Shown: in pieces, positions 1 through 11,558 of the stretch
Numbering within the stretch: position 1 is the first letter of the stretch
Layout of the letters: each line of letters begins with the position of its first letter
DNA from: Lysobacter firmicutimachus
GTDB lineage: Bacteria > Pseudomonadota > Gammaproteobacteria > Xanthomonadales > Xanthomonadaceae
Reading direction: 5' to 3'
Assembly (NCBI RefSeq): GCF_037027445.1
Contig: NZ_JBANDL010000002.1
Span: forward strand, 4,312,001 to 4,376,000
Length of the DNA: 64,000 bases
Notes under the pieces: generated by a model
What the model saw: the letters and a program-made list of their open reading frames with translations, nothing else
The model's database searches: none
What the model was told of the DNA's origin: nothing
Translations under genes and position numbers: made by a program

Positions 1-2198
<2,198 letters not shown>

Positions 2199-2208
2199 GC
2201 CTGGCGGG

Positions 2209-2253
2209 CTCACCCCAACCCCTCTCCCACAGTGGGAGAGGGCCGGGGGTGAG
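2209..2253. repeat. Palindromic CTCACCCC...GGGGTGAG element between convergent genes
   Basis: A long imperfect hairpin lies just after the glpK stop. The arm CTCACCCCAACCCCTCTCCCAC pairs, across a 3-base loop, with a GGGAGAGGGCCGGGGGTGAG arm. Elements of this type are common between convergent genes in Xanthomonadaceae. It could act as a bidirectional transcription block for glpK and the RND pump gene, but there is no T tract. Confidence 0.6.
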
Positions 2254-2345
2254 GGCGCGCGACAGCGCGAAATCCGCAACGCCATCCGCGGCAACACGCT
2301 CCCCGCCTTTTGTCGCAAGCGGGGAAAACACCACTACCGCCGCGC

Positions 2346-5300
2346 TCAAGCCTCCGCCGGCACCTTGACCTTGAACCAGGCCGCGTACAGCGCCGGCAGG
2401 AACAGCAGGGTCAACAGCGTCGCGACCAGCAGGCCGCCCATGATCGCCACCGCCATCGGCCCGAAGAAGGCGCTGCGCGACAGCGGAATCATCGCCAAGA
2501 TCGCCGCCAGCGCGGTCAGCACGATCGGCCGGAAGCGGCGCACGGTCGCGTCTACTATCGCCTTCCACGGTTCGTGGCCCTCGCTGCGGTCCTGTTCGAT
2601 CTGATCGACCAGGATCACCGAGTTGCGCATGATCATGCCGGCCAGGGCGATCGTGCCGAGCATGGCGACGAAGCCGAACGGCACCCGGAACACCAGCAGG
2701 AACAAGGTCACGCCGATCAGGCCCAGCGGCGCGGTCAGCAGTACCATGAAGCTGCGCGAGAAGCTGCGCAGCTGCAGCATCAGCAGGGTGAACACCGCGA
2801 ACAGGAACAGCGGCATGCCGGCGTTGATCGACTTCTGCCCGCGCGCGGAGTCCTCGACGCTGCCGCCGATGTCGATCGAGTAGCCGTACGGCAGCTGCGC
2901 GCGCAACCCGTCCAGGGTCGGCGAGATCTGCGCCATTGCGCTGGACGGCTGGGTACCGTCGTAGATGTCGGCGCGCACGGTCATGGTCGGCAGGCGATCG
3001 CGGTGCCAGATGATGCCTTCCTCGAAACCGTAATCCAGGGTCGCGACCTGGGTCAGCGGCACGCTGCGGCCGTTGCTCGTCGGCACCATCAGGCTGCCGA
3101 GCATGTCCAGCTGCAAGCGCTCCTGTTCGGGACCGCGCAGCAGCATCTCGATCAGTTCGTTGCTCTCGCGGTAGGTGCTGATGTGCGAGCCCGACAGCGA
3201 ACTGGACAGGAACTGCGACAGCTGCGCCGAGCTGATGCCGAGCGCACGCGCGCGCTCCTGGTCGACCTGCAGGCGCACGACCTTGTTCGGCTCGTCCCAA
3301 TCCAGGTTGACGTTGGCCACGTGCGGGTTGGCGCGGATCTTCTCGCGCACCTGGTAGGCGATCTTGCGCACCTGGTCGATGTGCTCGCCGGAAACGCGGA
3401 ACTGCACCGGGTAGCCGACCGGCGGGCCGTTCTCCAGCCGGGTCACGCGCAACTGCAGCTCGGGGAAGCGCGGCGCCACGTCCTCGATGACCCACTTGCG
3501 CAGGGTTTCGCGCGCTTCCAGATCCTTGGGCATCAGCACGAACTGGGCGAAGTTGGCCGCCGGCAGCTGCTGGTCCAGCGGCAGGTAGAAGCGCGGCGAA
3601 CCGGTGCCGACATAAGCCACGTAGTTGGACAGATCCTTGCGCTGCTTGAGCATGGCTTCCAGGCGCTGGGCCTGGACGGCGGTCTGGCGCAGCGAGCTGC
3701 CTTCGGCCAGCTCCATGTCGACCATCAGCTCGGGGCGCACCGAGTCGGGGAAGAACTGCTGCGGCACGAAGCGGAACATGAAGATCGAGCCGATGAAGGC
3801 GGCGATGGTGATCGCGATGACCAGCCAGCGCCGGCGCACGCACCAAGTCACCCAGCGGCGGAAGCTCACGTAGAACTTGGACTCGTAGGGGTCGTGGACG
3901 TGGCCGTCGATCGGCGGCTTGGGCGCCAGCACGCTGGCGAACATCGGCAGGCGCCGCGCCAGCGCGCTGCGCGCGTCGCGCCAGCGCGCGGCCGGCGAAC
4001 CCGGCTTGGGCGGCGCCGCGGCGTGGCCGTAGTCCGGCAGCAGCTTGTCGCCGAGGAAGGGGATGAAGGCCACCGCGGCGATCCACGACACCAACAGGGC
4101 GATGGTCACCACCTGGAACAGCGAACGGGTGTACTCGCCGGTGCTCGAGGCCGCGGTCGCGATCGGCAGGAAGCCGGCGGCGGTGATCAGGGTGCCGGTC
4201 AGCATCGGGAAGGCGGTGCTGTCCCAGGCGAAAGCGGCCGCGCGCAGGCGATCGAAGCCCTGCTCCATTTTGATCGCCATCATTTCCACGGCGATGATCG
4301 CGTCGTCGACCAGCAGGCCCAGCGCCAGCACCAGCGCGCCGAGCGAGATCTTGTGCAGGCCGACGCCGAAGAAGTCCATCACCGCGAAGGTCATCGCCAG
4401 CACCAGCGGGATCGACAGCGCGACCACCAGGCCGGTGCGCAGGCCGAGCGAGAAGAAGCTGACCAGCAGCACGATCGCGACCGCCTCGGCGAGCACGCGC
4501 ACGAATTCGCCGACCGATTCCTCGACCGCGGCCGGCTGGTCGGCGACCTTGCGCAGTTGCATGCCCGCCGGCAAGGTCTTCTGCAGGCGCGCGAACTCGC
4601 CTTCCAGGGTCTTGCCGAGCTTGAGGATGTCGCCGCCCTGCTTCATCGACACGCCGATGCCGATCGCGTCCTCGCCCATGAAGCGCATGCGCGGCTGCGG
4701 CGGATCGGAGAAGCCGCGCCGCACCTCGGCCACGTCGCCGAGGCGGAAGGTGCGGTCGCCGACCCGGATCGGGAAGTCTCGGATCTGCTCGACCGAGGTG
4801 AACTGGCCGCCGACGCGGATCGGCACGCGGCTGGTCGGAGTCTCGAAGAAACCCGCCGAGACCAGCGCGTTCTGCTGGTTCAGCGCGTCCTGCACCGCCT
4901 GCGCCGGGACGCCGAGGGTGGACAGTTTCACGTTCGACAGCTCGACCCAGATCTTTTCGTCCTGGACCCCGAACAGCTCGATCTTGCCCACGTCGGTCTG
5001 GCTCTGCAGCGCCAGCTGCACGCGCTCGGCATAGTCCTTGAGCACGGCGTAGTCGAAGCCGGGCCCGGTCAGGGCGTAGATGTTGCCGAAGGTGTCGCCG
5101 AACTCGTCGTTGAAGAACGGGCCGATCGCGTCGCTTGGCAAAGTCGGGCGAATGTCGCCGATCTTCTTGCGCACCTGGTACCACAGCGGCGGGATGTCCT
5201 TGGAGCGCATCGCGTCGCCGGCGACGAACATCACCTGCGATTCGCCGGCGCGCGAGTACGAGCGGATGTACTCGTACTGGCCGGTTTCCATCAGCTTCTT

Positions 5301-5510
5301 CTCGATCCGCTCGGTGACCTGGCGCGAGACTTCCTCGGCGGTGGCGCCGGGCCACAGCGTGCGCACCACCATGACCTTGAAGGTGAAGGCCGGATCTTCG
5401 CTGCGCCCCAGGCGCAGGTAGGACATGGCGCCGGCGATCGCCAGCACCAGCATCGCGTAGATGATCAGGCTGCGATGGCGCAGCGCCCACTCGGAGAGGT
5501 TGAAACGCAT
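2346..5510 (-). CDS. RND efflux permease (AcrB/HAE1-like inner-membrane pump)
   Basis: Proton-driven pump of a tripartite RND system that would export toxic compounds through an adaptor and an outer-membrane channel. At 1054 residues it has the usual permease length. The sequence shows the duplicated RND plan: an N-terminal membrane helix (about residues 14-31), a large periplasmic loop, a helix bundle containing GLLVDDAIIAVEMM (about residues 400-415, the conserved charged Asp pair), then a second half with the same plan. The adaptor gene lies 129 bp upstream on the same strand, and a TetR regulator diverges from that. No outer-membrane partner is encoded in this operon; the nearby TolC (8402-9826) is a plausible one by inference. 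The substrate cannot be read from sequence. Confidence 0.93.
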   Translation of the reverse strand: MRFNLSEWALRHRSLIIYAMLVLAIAGAMSYLRLGRSEDPAFTFKVMVVRTLWPGATAEEVSRQVTERIEKKLMETGQYEYIRSYSRAGESQVMFVAGDAMRSKDIPPLWYQVRKKIGDIRPTLPSDAIGPFFNDEFGDTFGNIYALTGPGFDYAVLKDYAERVQLALQSQTDVGKIELFGVQDEKIWVELSNVKLSTLGVPAQAVQDALNQQNALVSAGFFETPTSRVPIRVGGQFTSVEQIRDFPIRVGDRTFRLGDVAEVRRGFSDPPQPRMRFMGEDAIGIGVSMKQGGDILKLGKTLEGEFARLQKTLPAGMQLRKVADQPAAVEESVGEFVRVLAEAVAIVLLVSFFSLGLRTGLVVALSIPLVLAMTFAVMDFFGVGLHKISLGALVLALGLLVDDAIIAVEMMAIKMEQGFDRLRAAAFAWDSTAFPMLTGTLITAAGFLPIATAASSTGEYTRSLFQVVTIALLVSWIAAVAFIPFLGDKLLPDYGHAAAPPKPGSPAARWRDARSALARRLPMFASVLAPKPPIDGHVHDPYESKFYVSFRRWVTWCVRRRWLVIAITIAAFIGSIFMFRFVPQQFFPDSVRPELMVDMELAEGSSLRQTAVQAQRLEAMLKQRKDLSNYVAYVGTGSPRFYLPLDQQLPAANFAQFVLMPKDLEARETLRKWVIEDVAPRFPELQLRVTRLENGPPVGYPVQFRVSGEHIDQVRKIAYQVREKIRANPHVANVNLDWDEPNKVVRLQVDQERARALGISSAQLSQFLSSSLSGSHISTYRESNELIEMLLRGPEQERLQLDMLGSLMVPTSNGRSVPLTQVATLDYGFEEGIIWHRDRLPTMTVRADIYDGTQPSSAMAQISPTLDGLRAQLPYGYSIDIGGSVEDSARGQKSINAGMPLFLFAVFTLLMLQLRSFSRSFMVLLTAPLGLIGVTLFLLVFRVPFGFVAMLGTIALAGMIMRNSVILVDQIEQDRSEGHEPWKAIVDATVRRFRPIVLTALAAILAMIPLSRSAFFGPMAVAIMGGLLVATLLTLLFLPALYAAWFKVKVPAEA

Positions 5511-5639
5511 ACGCTGGGCTCGCTTCGTTCAACGGCCGCCGCGCGGGACGCGGCGGCGGGATCTGGAGGGCGCCGGCGGACCGGCGCGCGAGAAAGTCGC
5601 GCGGTCGCGATCGCGGCGCCTGGAGGCGCCGCGACGCGC

Positions 5640-6758
5640 TCAGCGCGCGACCGGGTGGTTGTCGCGGTCGACCGGCTGCACTTTCTGGCCGTCGCGCAGC
5701 AGATGGCCGCCGGCGGCGACCACCCAGTCCTGCGCGCCCAGGCCCGACAGCACCGGCACGCTCTGCGCGCCGTAAGGGCCGGTGTGGATGGGCTTGAGCT
5801 TGACCGTGCCGCTGCGCGGGTCGGCGACGAACACCGCGCTGCCGCCGGCGGCGGTGCGTTGCAGCGCCGAGAGCGGCACGCTGAGGCCGGCCGAAACGGC
5901 GCTGGGCAGATAGATGCGCGCGCTCTGGCCGAGTTCGAGCGTGCCGGCGGGCGCATCGACGCTGACCCGCGCCGCATAAGTGCGCGAGGCCGGGTCGGCC
6001 GCCGGCGCGACTTCGCGCACCCGCGCCGGCCAACGCTTGCCGGGTTGCGACCACAATTCGACCAGGACGTCCTGGCCGGGCTTGAAGGTGGCGATCGCGC
6101 CTTCCGGCACCGCGAAGGCGACTTCGCGCACGCCGTCGGCGGCGAGCGCGAACACCTGCTGGCCGGCGGCCACGACCTGGCCGGCCTCGGCGCTGCGCGA
6201 GGCGATCACGCCGGCGCTGGGCGCGCGCAGATGGGTGTAGGCGGACTGGTTGCGGGCGACGTCGAGATTGGCGCGGGCGGCGTTGACCTGGCCCTGCGCG
6301 GCCTTCGCCGCCGCGTCCTGGGCGTCCATCGCCGAGCGACTGACCAGTTGGTCCTTGGCCAGCTGCGCGTAGCGCACCTGATCGGCGCGGGCGCGGCCGT
6401 AATCGGCTTCGGCCGCGGCCAATTGGGCCTGGGCGGCGCGCGCCTGGGCCTCGAGATCGCCGGCATCGAGCACCGCCAGCACCTGGCCGGCGGCGACGTG
6501 GGCGCCGACATCGACCTTGCGCTCGATCAGCTTGCCGCCGACCCGGAACGACAGCGGGCTTTCCTCGCGGGCGCGCACTTCGCCGGCGAAGGCCGAGACG
6601 CCGTTCGCGGCGGCGCCCGGACGGGTCACCAACACCGGACGCGCGGTTTCGGCCTGCGGCGCGGCCTTGCTGCAGGCCGTCAGGGACAGCGTCGCGGCCA
6701 GGGCCGCGCCGAGCAGCGCCGGGGCGGCGGGCTTGGCGGAAAAAATCCGGTGACGCAT
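5640..6758 (-). CDS. RND efflux periplasmic adaptor (HlyD/AcrA-like lipoprotein)
   Basis: Membrane fusion protein linking the RND permease to an outer-membrane channel. The N-terminus is a lipoprotein signal ending in LSLTAC, so the mature protein should be lipid-anchored. A lipoyl-like segment (residues about 55-85), an Ala/Gln-rich alpha-hairpin (about 90-160) and beta-barrel segments follow in the usual order. Start choice: ATG at 6758 has GAGG 9 bases upstream and puts the signal peptide directly at the N-terminus; an ATG five codons earlier (6773) is the alternative. It is first in the operon with the permease and shares a short divergent promoter region with the TetR gene. Confidence 0.9.
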   Translation of the reverse strand: MRHRIFSAKPAAPALLGAALAATLSLTACSKAAPQAETARPVLVTRPGAAANGVSAFAGEVRAREESPLSFRVGGKLIERKVDVGAHVAAGQVLAVLDAGDLEAQARAAQAQLAAAEADYGRARADQVRYAQLAKDQLVSRSAMDAQDAAAKAAQGQVNAARANLDVARNQSAYTHLRAPSAGVIASRSAEAGQVVAAGQQVFALAADGVREVAFAVPEGAIATFKPGQDVLVELWSQPGKRWPARVREVAPAADPASRTYAARVSVDAPAGTLELGQSARIYLPSAVSAGLSVPLSALQRTAAGGSAVFVADPRSGTVKLKPIHTGPYGAQSVPVLSGLGAQDWVVAAGGHLLRDGQKVQPVDRDNHPVAR

Positions 6759-6784
6759 TGCGGTGAGCCTCATCGGGAATTAAT

Positions 6785-6798
6785 GTACTAGTCAGTAC
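6785..6798. promoter_or_regulatory. Probable TetR operator: GTACT-AGTC-AGTAC
   Basis: A perfect 5-bp inverted repeat with a 4-bp spacer sits in an AT-rich patch, in the short gap between the divergent adaptor and TetR genes. A TATAAAT box follows at 6801-6807. Size and position fit an autoregulatory TetR-family operator that would control both directions. Binding by the adjacent regulator is inferred from location only. Confidence 0.6.
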
Positions 6799-6835
6799 TG
6801 TATAAATAACAAACCCGATAGTCCAGTATTCAAGC

Positions 6836-7495
6836 ATGATGTCGCCCCGCCCCTCCAGTCCCACCCCCGAGCCGGCCAAGCCGGCCGGCCCCGGCCGCCC
6901 GAAGGACCTGAGCAAGCGCAACGCGATCCTGGAAGCGGCCAAGCGGTTGTTCCTCGGCCAGGGCTTCGACGGCGTGAGCATGGACCAGATCGCCGCCGAA
7001 GCCGGGGTCTCGAAGCTGACCGTCTACAGCCATTTCGGCGACAAAGACAGCCTGTTCGCAGCCGCGGTGCAGGCCTACTGCCAGCAGCACCTGCCCTCGC
7101 CGATGTTCGCTCCGGAGCCGGCCGCCCCCCTGCGCGAGCGCCTGCTGGCGATCGCGACCGCCTTCTACGAGATGATCAGCTCGCCCGAGGCCATCCAGAT
7201 CCACCGCCTGCTGTGCTCGCCCCAGGTGGCCCAGTCGCCGCTGTCGAGAATGTTCTGGGAGGCCGGCCCGCAGCGCCTGCACGATGAGTTCGGCGCCCTG
7301 CTGCAGCGCCGGGTCGAGGCCGGCGAGCTGGACATCGACGAGGTGACGCGGGCCGCGCCGCAGTTCTTCTGCCTGGCCAAGGGCGAGCCGCATGCGCTGC
7401 TGATGTTCGGTTGCGGCGCGCCGGCCCCGGACGAGGTGCGGGCCCATCTGGAGGCCACCGTCGACCTGTTCCTGCGCGCCTATGGCCGGCGCTAG
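6836..7495 (+). CDS. TetR-family transcriptional regulator of the RND efflux operon
   Basis: A 219-residue DNA-binding repressor. The N-terminal helix-turn-helix reads DGVSMDQIAAEAGVSKLTVY followed by SHFGDKDSLF (about residues 43-73), the classic TetR signature. The C-terminal half is a helical ligand-binding domain. It is transcribed divergently from the adaptor and pump genes, so it is the likely local repressor, relieved by a pump substrate. Two adjacent ATG codons (6836, 6839) are possible starts; there is no strong ribosome site, which suits a weakly expressed repressor. Confidence 0.9.
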   Translation: MMSPRPSSPTPEPAKPAGPGRPKDLSKRNAILEAAKRLFLGQGFDGVSMDQIAAEAGVSKLTVYSHFGDKDSLFAAAVQAYCQQHLPSPMFAPEPAAPLRERLLAIATAFYEMISSPEAIQIHRLLCSPQVAQSPLSRMFWEAGPQRLHDEFGALLQRRVEAGELDIDEVTRAAPQFFCLAKGEPHALLMFGCGAPAPDEVRAHLEATVDLFLRAYGRR

Positions 7496-7644
7496 CGGCT
7501 CGCGCCGCAGGCCATACGGTGCCGTGAGTTCTGGTGACTTTCGGCACTAAGCCCCGGCAGGGGCGTGGTTAATTCTTTTTCCGCCGGGGTGCGCGCGGTC
7601 CCGGTAGAATTCGCGATTCCCCGCGCTACATGAAGACCGCTCCC

Positions 7645-8313
7645 ATGACTACGCTCGATTACGCCAAGGCTCGTGAACTGATGGTCGAACAACAGGTTCG
7701 GCCGTGGGACGTGCTCGACCCGCGCGTGCTCGATGTGCTGGCCGGTTTGCCGCGTGAGGCGTTCGTCGCCGAAGCGCACCGCAACCTGGCCTACACCGAC
7801 ATCGCCCTGCCGCTGGCGCACGGCGAATTCATGCTCAAGCCGGTGCTCGAAGGCCGCGCCCTGCAGGCGCTGGAACTCGACCCGACCGACGATGTGCTGG
7901 AAATCGGCACCGGCAGCGGCTTCCTCAGCGCCTGCCTGGGCCGCCTGGCGCGCGAGGTGGTCAGCCTGGAAATCCACGCCGACCTCGCCGCGACCGCGCG
8001 CGAGCGCCTGGCCGCGCAGTCGATCCTCAACGTGCAGGTGGTCGACGCGGACGTGTTCTCCTACCGCACCGACCGTCGCTTCAACGCCATCTGCGTGACC
8101 GGCGCGGTCGCCGAATTGCCGGCGCAGTGGCTGCAATGGCTGCAGCCGGGCGGCCGCCTGTTCGTGGTCCGCGGCCGCTCGCCGGCCATGGAAGCGATCC
8201 GCGTCACCGCCGGCGAGCGCAACGAAGTCAACGCTTCGCGCATCCAATCGTTGTTCGAAACCGATTTGCCCTACCTCGTCGGCGCCGCGCCCGCGCCCGC
8301 CTTCGAGTTCTGA
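7645..8313 (+). CDS. pcm: Protein-L-isoaspartate O-methyltransferase family protein
   Basis: SAM-dependent methyltransferase of the PCMT family, which repairs isoaspartyl residues in damaged proteins. The SAM-binding glycine motif VLEIGTGSGFLSA lies near residue 85, followed by the acidic strand-2 end (LEIH). The ATG at 7645 gives the N-terminus MTTLDYAKARELMVEQQVRP, which matches what I remember of xanthomonad homologues; an ATG at 7630 would add only five residues. At 222 residues it is a normal length. It sits directly upstream of tolC, an order I recall from this family of bacteria; a role in outer-membrane export is not shown by sequence. Confidence 0.88.
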   Translation: MTTLDYAKARELMVEQQVRPWDVLDPRVLDVLAGLPREAFVAEAHRNLAYTDIALPLAHGEFMLKPVLEGRALQALELDPTDDVLEIGTGSGFLSACLGRLAREVVSLEIHADLAATARERLAAQSILNVQVVDADVFSYRTDRRFNAICVTGAVAELPAQWLQWLQPGGRLFVVRGRSPAMEAIRVTAGERNEVNASRIQSLFETDLPYLVGAAPAPAFEF

Positions 8314-8401
8314 CCGTCCTGTCAGTTCCACGTCAGTCCCCCGTAAGAACCCGCGTGCCAGCATGCGGGTTCCCAAAAACAAGCAAGCTCAAGGAAGCCG
8401 C

Positions 8402-9826
8402 ATGGGAAGCCGCACGATCCGCCGTCCGCTCGTTCTCGCCCTGGCCCTGAGCCTGTTGCCGACCCTGGCGTCGGCCGAGGACCTGTTGCAGACCTACGAA
8501 CTGGCGCGCCAGGGCGACCCGCAGCTGTCGGCCGCGCAAGCCAATCGCCTGGCGACCAAGGAAGACCGCATCCAGGCCCGCGCCGCGCTGCTGCCGTCGC
8601 TGTCCGGCAGCGTGAGCTTGAACCGCAGCCGCAGCACCAGCCAGGGCGGCAGCGGCAGCGACGACGGCAGCGACCTGCCGGCCGGCGCGATGTTCAAGTC
8701 CGAAAGCACCAATCGCCGGTCCGGCCTGACCGCGAGCCAGATGCTGTACAACCGCGCCAGCATCAAGACTTACCAGGGCCAGAACGTGCTCAGCGAGGCC
8801 AGCGACTTCACTCTGGAGTCGGCCAACCAGGAGCTGATCACCCGCACCTCGGCGGCCTACTTCGACGTGCTGGTCAAGCTCGAGAACCTGGCCGCCGCCG
8901 AAGCCGCCGAAACCGCGCTGCAAAAGCAGTTCGACTACGCGTCCAAGCGCCTGGAAGTCGGGCTGGCGCCGATCACCGACGTGCACGAAGCGCGCGCGCA
9001 GTACGACAGCGCGCGAGCCGGCACCATCACCGCGCGCAATCAGGTCGAAGACGCCTATCAGGCGCTGAGCCAGATCACCGGCCAGCCGGTGCGCACGCTC
9101 AAGGCGCTGCCGGCCGACTTCAAGCCGGCGCTGCCGGAATCGCGCGACGTCGAGAGCTGGGTCGACAACGCGGTGCAGAACAACCCCGCGCTGCATGCGC
9201 AGGAACTGCAGGTGCGCGCCTCCGAGATCGGCGTGGAAACCGCGCGCGCCGGCCACTGGCCAACCCTGAGCCTCACCGGCGGTTACAGCGACAGCGCCAC
9301 CTGGGGCGACCGCACCTTCATGGGCGCCACCCGCGATGCGCCGGGTAACTCCAGCTACGGGCCGAGCATCGGCGTCGAGCTGTCGATCCCGATCTTCGCC
9401 GGCGGCCGCATCCAGTCCGGCGTGCGCCAGGCGCTGGCGCGCCGCGATGCGGCCCAGGACGAACTGGAACGGCAGAAGCGCCAGTTGGTGCGCACCACCC
9501 GCAACGCCTACCAGACCCTGGTCGCCGGCATCAGCGAAGTCGAAGCGCGGCGCCTGGCCCTGGTTTCGGCGCAGGCCGCGTACGACGCTTCGCAGGTCGG
9601 CCTGGAAGTCGGCACCCGCACCGTGCTGGACGTGCTCAACAACCAGCGCACCCTGCTGCAGGCGCAGCAGGCCTACGCCACCGCCAAGTACAACTACCTG
9701 CAGAACCGCCTGCTGCTGGAACAGGCCGCCGGTTCGCTCGACGTGGGCGACGTGCAGGAAATCAACCGTCTGCTGACCGCCGACGCCGCGACCAACCTCG
9801 CGCCGCCGCCGAGCGGGATGCAGTAA
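8402..9826 (+). CDS. tolC: TolC-family outer-membrane efflux channel
   Basis: Trimeric outer-membrane channel protein serving efflux pumps and type I secretion. A signal peptide (MGSRTIRRPLVLALALSLLP, cut after ASA) is followed by DLLQTYELARQGDPQL, the usual N-terminus of mature TolC. Two repeated helical halves follow, each with long coiled-coil segments; GTRTVLDVLNNQRTLLQAQQ (about residues 401-420) is the second-half hallmark. At 474 residues it has family length. The start at 8402 is chosen because AAGGAAG lies 4-5 bases upstream and the signal peptide begins there; an upstream ATG (8363) would add 13 residues. A strong terminator follows. Confidence 0.95.
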   Translation: MGSRTIRRPLVLALALSLLPTLASAEDLLQTYELARQGDPQLSAAQANRLATKEDRIQARAALLPSLSGSVSLNRSRSTSQGGSGSDDGSDLPAGAMFKSESTNRRSGLTASQMLYNRASIKTYQGQNVLSEASDFTLESANQELITRTSAAYFDVLVKLENLAAAEAAETALQKQFDYASKRLEVGLAPITDVHEARAQYDSARAGTITARNQVEDAYQALSQITGQPVRTLKALPADFKPALPESRDVESWVDNAVQNNPALHAQELQVRASEIGVETARAGHWPTLSLTGGYSDSATWGDRTFMGATRDAPGNSSYGPSIGVELSIPIFAGGRIQSGVRQALARRDAAQDELERQKRQLVRTTRNAYQTLVAGISEVEARRLALVSAQAAYDASQVGLEVGTRTVLDVLNNQRTLLQAQQAYATAKYNYLQNRLLLEQAAGSLDVGDVQEINRLLTADAATNLAPPPSGMQ

Positions 9827-9851
9827 GCCCCGCGCCCGCAGCGCGATACCG

Positions 9852-9881
9852 AAAAACCGCCGGCATTGCCGGCGGTTTTTT
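9852..9881 (+). terminator. Rho-independent terminator of tolC
   Basis: The stem ACCGCCGGC pairs with GCCGGCGGT across an ATT loop and is followed by TTTTTT. A-T pairs extend the stem. It begins 26 bases after the tolC stop codon. Confidence 0.92.
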
Positions 9882-9901
9882 CATGCCCGGACCTCGCCTA
9901 T

Positions 9902-10055
9902 GTAGGAGCGGCGTAAGCCGCGACTGCCGCAGCGAGGTTCTGCGCGTCGCGTCCGAAACCCGCACACACAGCGCCTTGTACGCAGACTGCACGGCGGCTT
10001 CGGCCACTGCGCTCTCGATCACCGCTGCGGCTGTCGCGGCTTACGCCGCTCCTGC
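9902..10055. repeat. Paired inverted GTAGGAGCGGC repeats (REP/BIME-like)
   Basis: The 33-bp arms at 9902-9934 and 10023-10055 are inverted copies differing at two positions; each is itself a small hairpin (GCGGCGTAAGCCGC). The GTAG terminus is typical of Stenotrophomonas/Xanthomonas REP elements. The 88 bp between the arms has no gene. A second pair with the same arms lies at 58771-58960. It sits between tolC and the 3' end of waaA. Confidence 0.8.
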
Positions 10056-10065
10056 AAGAGCGCGA

Positions 10066-11358
10066 TCACGCCGGCGGCAGCGCCGGGCGCAGCAGGGCCA
10101 TGGTGCGGGCCAACGCGCCGCGGCCGAGTTCGACCAGGTCGCGGCCGGCATCGATCATCTGCGCGCGTTCGCGCGGGTCGGCCAGCAGACGCTCCACCGC
10201 CGCTTCGACCGCGTCGGCGTCGGCGCCGATGCGCAGCGCGCCGGCCGCTTCCAGGCGCTGGGCGATCTCGACGAAGTTGTGCAGGTGCGGACCGGTCACG
10301 ATCGGCGTGCCGGTGGCCGCCGGCTCGAGCAGGTTGTGGCCGCCGATCGCCTGCAGGCTACCGCCGACGAAGGCGACGTCGGCGCAGGCGTAGAAGCTCA
10401 TCAGCTCGCCGAGGGTGTCGATCACGAACACGTCGTCGCCCGGCTGCGGCCAGCGCGCGCGCGAGCGCGTCGACACCTGCCAGCCCGCGCCGCGCGCCTG
10501 TTCGGCCACCACCCGGAAGCGTTCGGGGTGGCGCGGCGCCCACAGCAGCAGCAGATCGGGAAAGCGCTCGCGCAGGCGCCGGTGCATGGCGATGGTCGCC
10601 GCCTCCTCGTCCTCGTGGGTGCTGGCGGCGATCCACACCGGCCGCTCGCCGGTGTGGCGGTGGCATTCGGCGGCGAACTCGTCCAGCGCATCGGGCACGT
10701 TGACGTCGAACTTGAGGTTGCCGGTCTCGGTGACCTGTTCCGGCCGCGCGCCGAGCTGGACGAAGCGCTCGCCGTCGGCGCGCGACTGCGCCGCGACCGT
10801 GCGCACGGTGCGCAGCGCGCGTCCGACCAGCGGCGCCAGCACGCGGTAGCCGCGCAGCGAGCGCTCGGACAGGCGCGCATTGAGGATGTAGGCGGGAATG
10901 CCGCGGTCGCGGCAGCCGAACAGCAGGTTCGGCCACAACTCGGTTTCCATGATCAGCGCTGCGCAGGGCTGATGGTGGCGCAGGAAGCGCGCGACCGCGC
11001 CGGGCAGGTCGTAAGGCAGATAGACGTGCTCGACCGAATCGCCCCAGGCCGATCGCGCCCGGTCCGAGCCGGTCGGGGTGATGGTGGTGACCAGCAGGCG
11101 CAAGTCGGGGCGGCCGCGGCGCAAGGCATTCACCAGCGGGATCGCCGCATTGACCTCGCCGACCGAGACCGCGTGCAGCCACAGGGTGCGGGTCTGGGCC
11201 GGGCCGCGGTAGACCGCGTAACGCTCCAGCCAGCGCTGGAAGTAGGCGGGCTGGCGAAAGCCGCGCCAGATCAGGTGGTAGACCGTGACCGGCGCCAACA
11301 GGTACAGCGCGACCGAATACAGGCCACGCAACAGGCGCTCGATCAAATCCTTCCGCAT
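10066..11358 (-). CDS. waaA: 3-deoxy-D-manno-octulosonic acid (Kdo) transferase
   Basis: GT30-family enzyme on the cytoplasmic face of the inner membrane that attaches Kdo to lipid IVA, joining lipid A to the LPS core. The ATG at 11358 gives a 430-residue protein beginning MRKDLIERLLRGLYSVALYL with an N-terminal membrane anchor. Family hallmarks include WLHAVSVGEVNAAIPL (about residues 56-71), METELWPNLLF and the C-terminal GGHNLLEP. The frame runs further upstream without recognisable sequence. It diverges from the lipid A acyltransferase gene across a 200-bp gap, and the two act in the same pathway. Confidence 0.95.
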   Translation of the reverse strand: MRKDLIERLLRGLYSVALYLLAPVTVYHLIWRGFRQPAYFQRWLERYAVYRGPAQTRTLWLHAVSVGEVNAAIPLVNALRRGRPDLRLLVTTITPTGSDRARSAWGDSVEHVYLPYDLPGAVARFLRHHQPCAALIMETELWPNLLFGCRDRGIPAYILNARLSERSLRGYRVLAPLVGRALRTVRTVAAQSRADGERFVQLGARPEQVTETGNLKFDVNVPDALDEFAAECHRHTGERPVWIAASTHEDEEAATIAMHRRLRERFPDLLLLWAPRHPERFRVVAEQARGAGWQVSTRSRARWPQPGDDVFVIDTLGELMSFYACADVAFVGGSLQAIGGHNLLEPAATGTPIVTGPHLHNFVEIAQRLEAAGALRIGADADAVEAAVERLLADPRERAQMIDAGRDLVELGRGALARTMALLRPALPPA

Positions 11359-11558
11359 CCGCCAAGGATAAAGGCTGGCGAGGTGATTCGGTCGTGCAGG
11401 CCGCTGCGGACGCCGATTTCGCGCACCGTCCCGCCCGCATCGCCGGCCCGCCAGGACGGACGCGCTCGCGGAGCGATGCGCGCGCCGGCGGGCACCCGCC
11501 GCGCAACGCGAGCCCTCGGCGCACCGGCATTCACGCCCGCACCGCATAAACTATCGCC

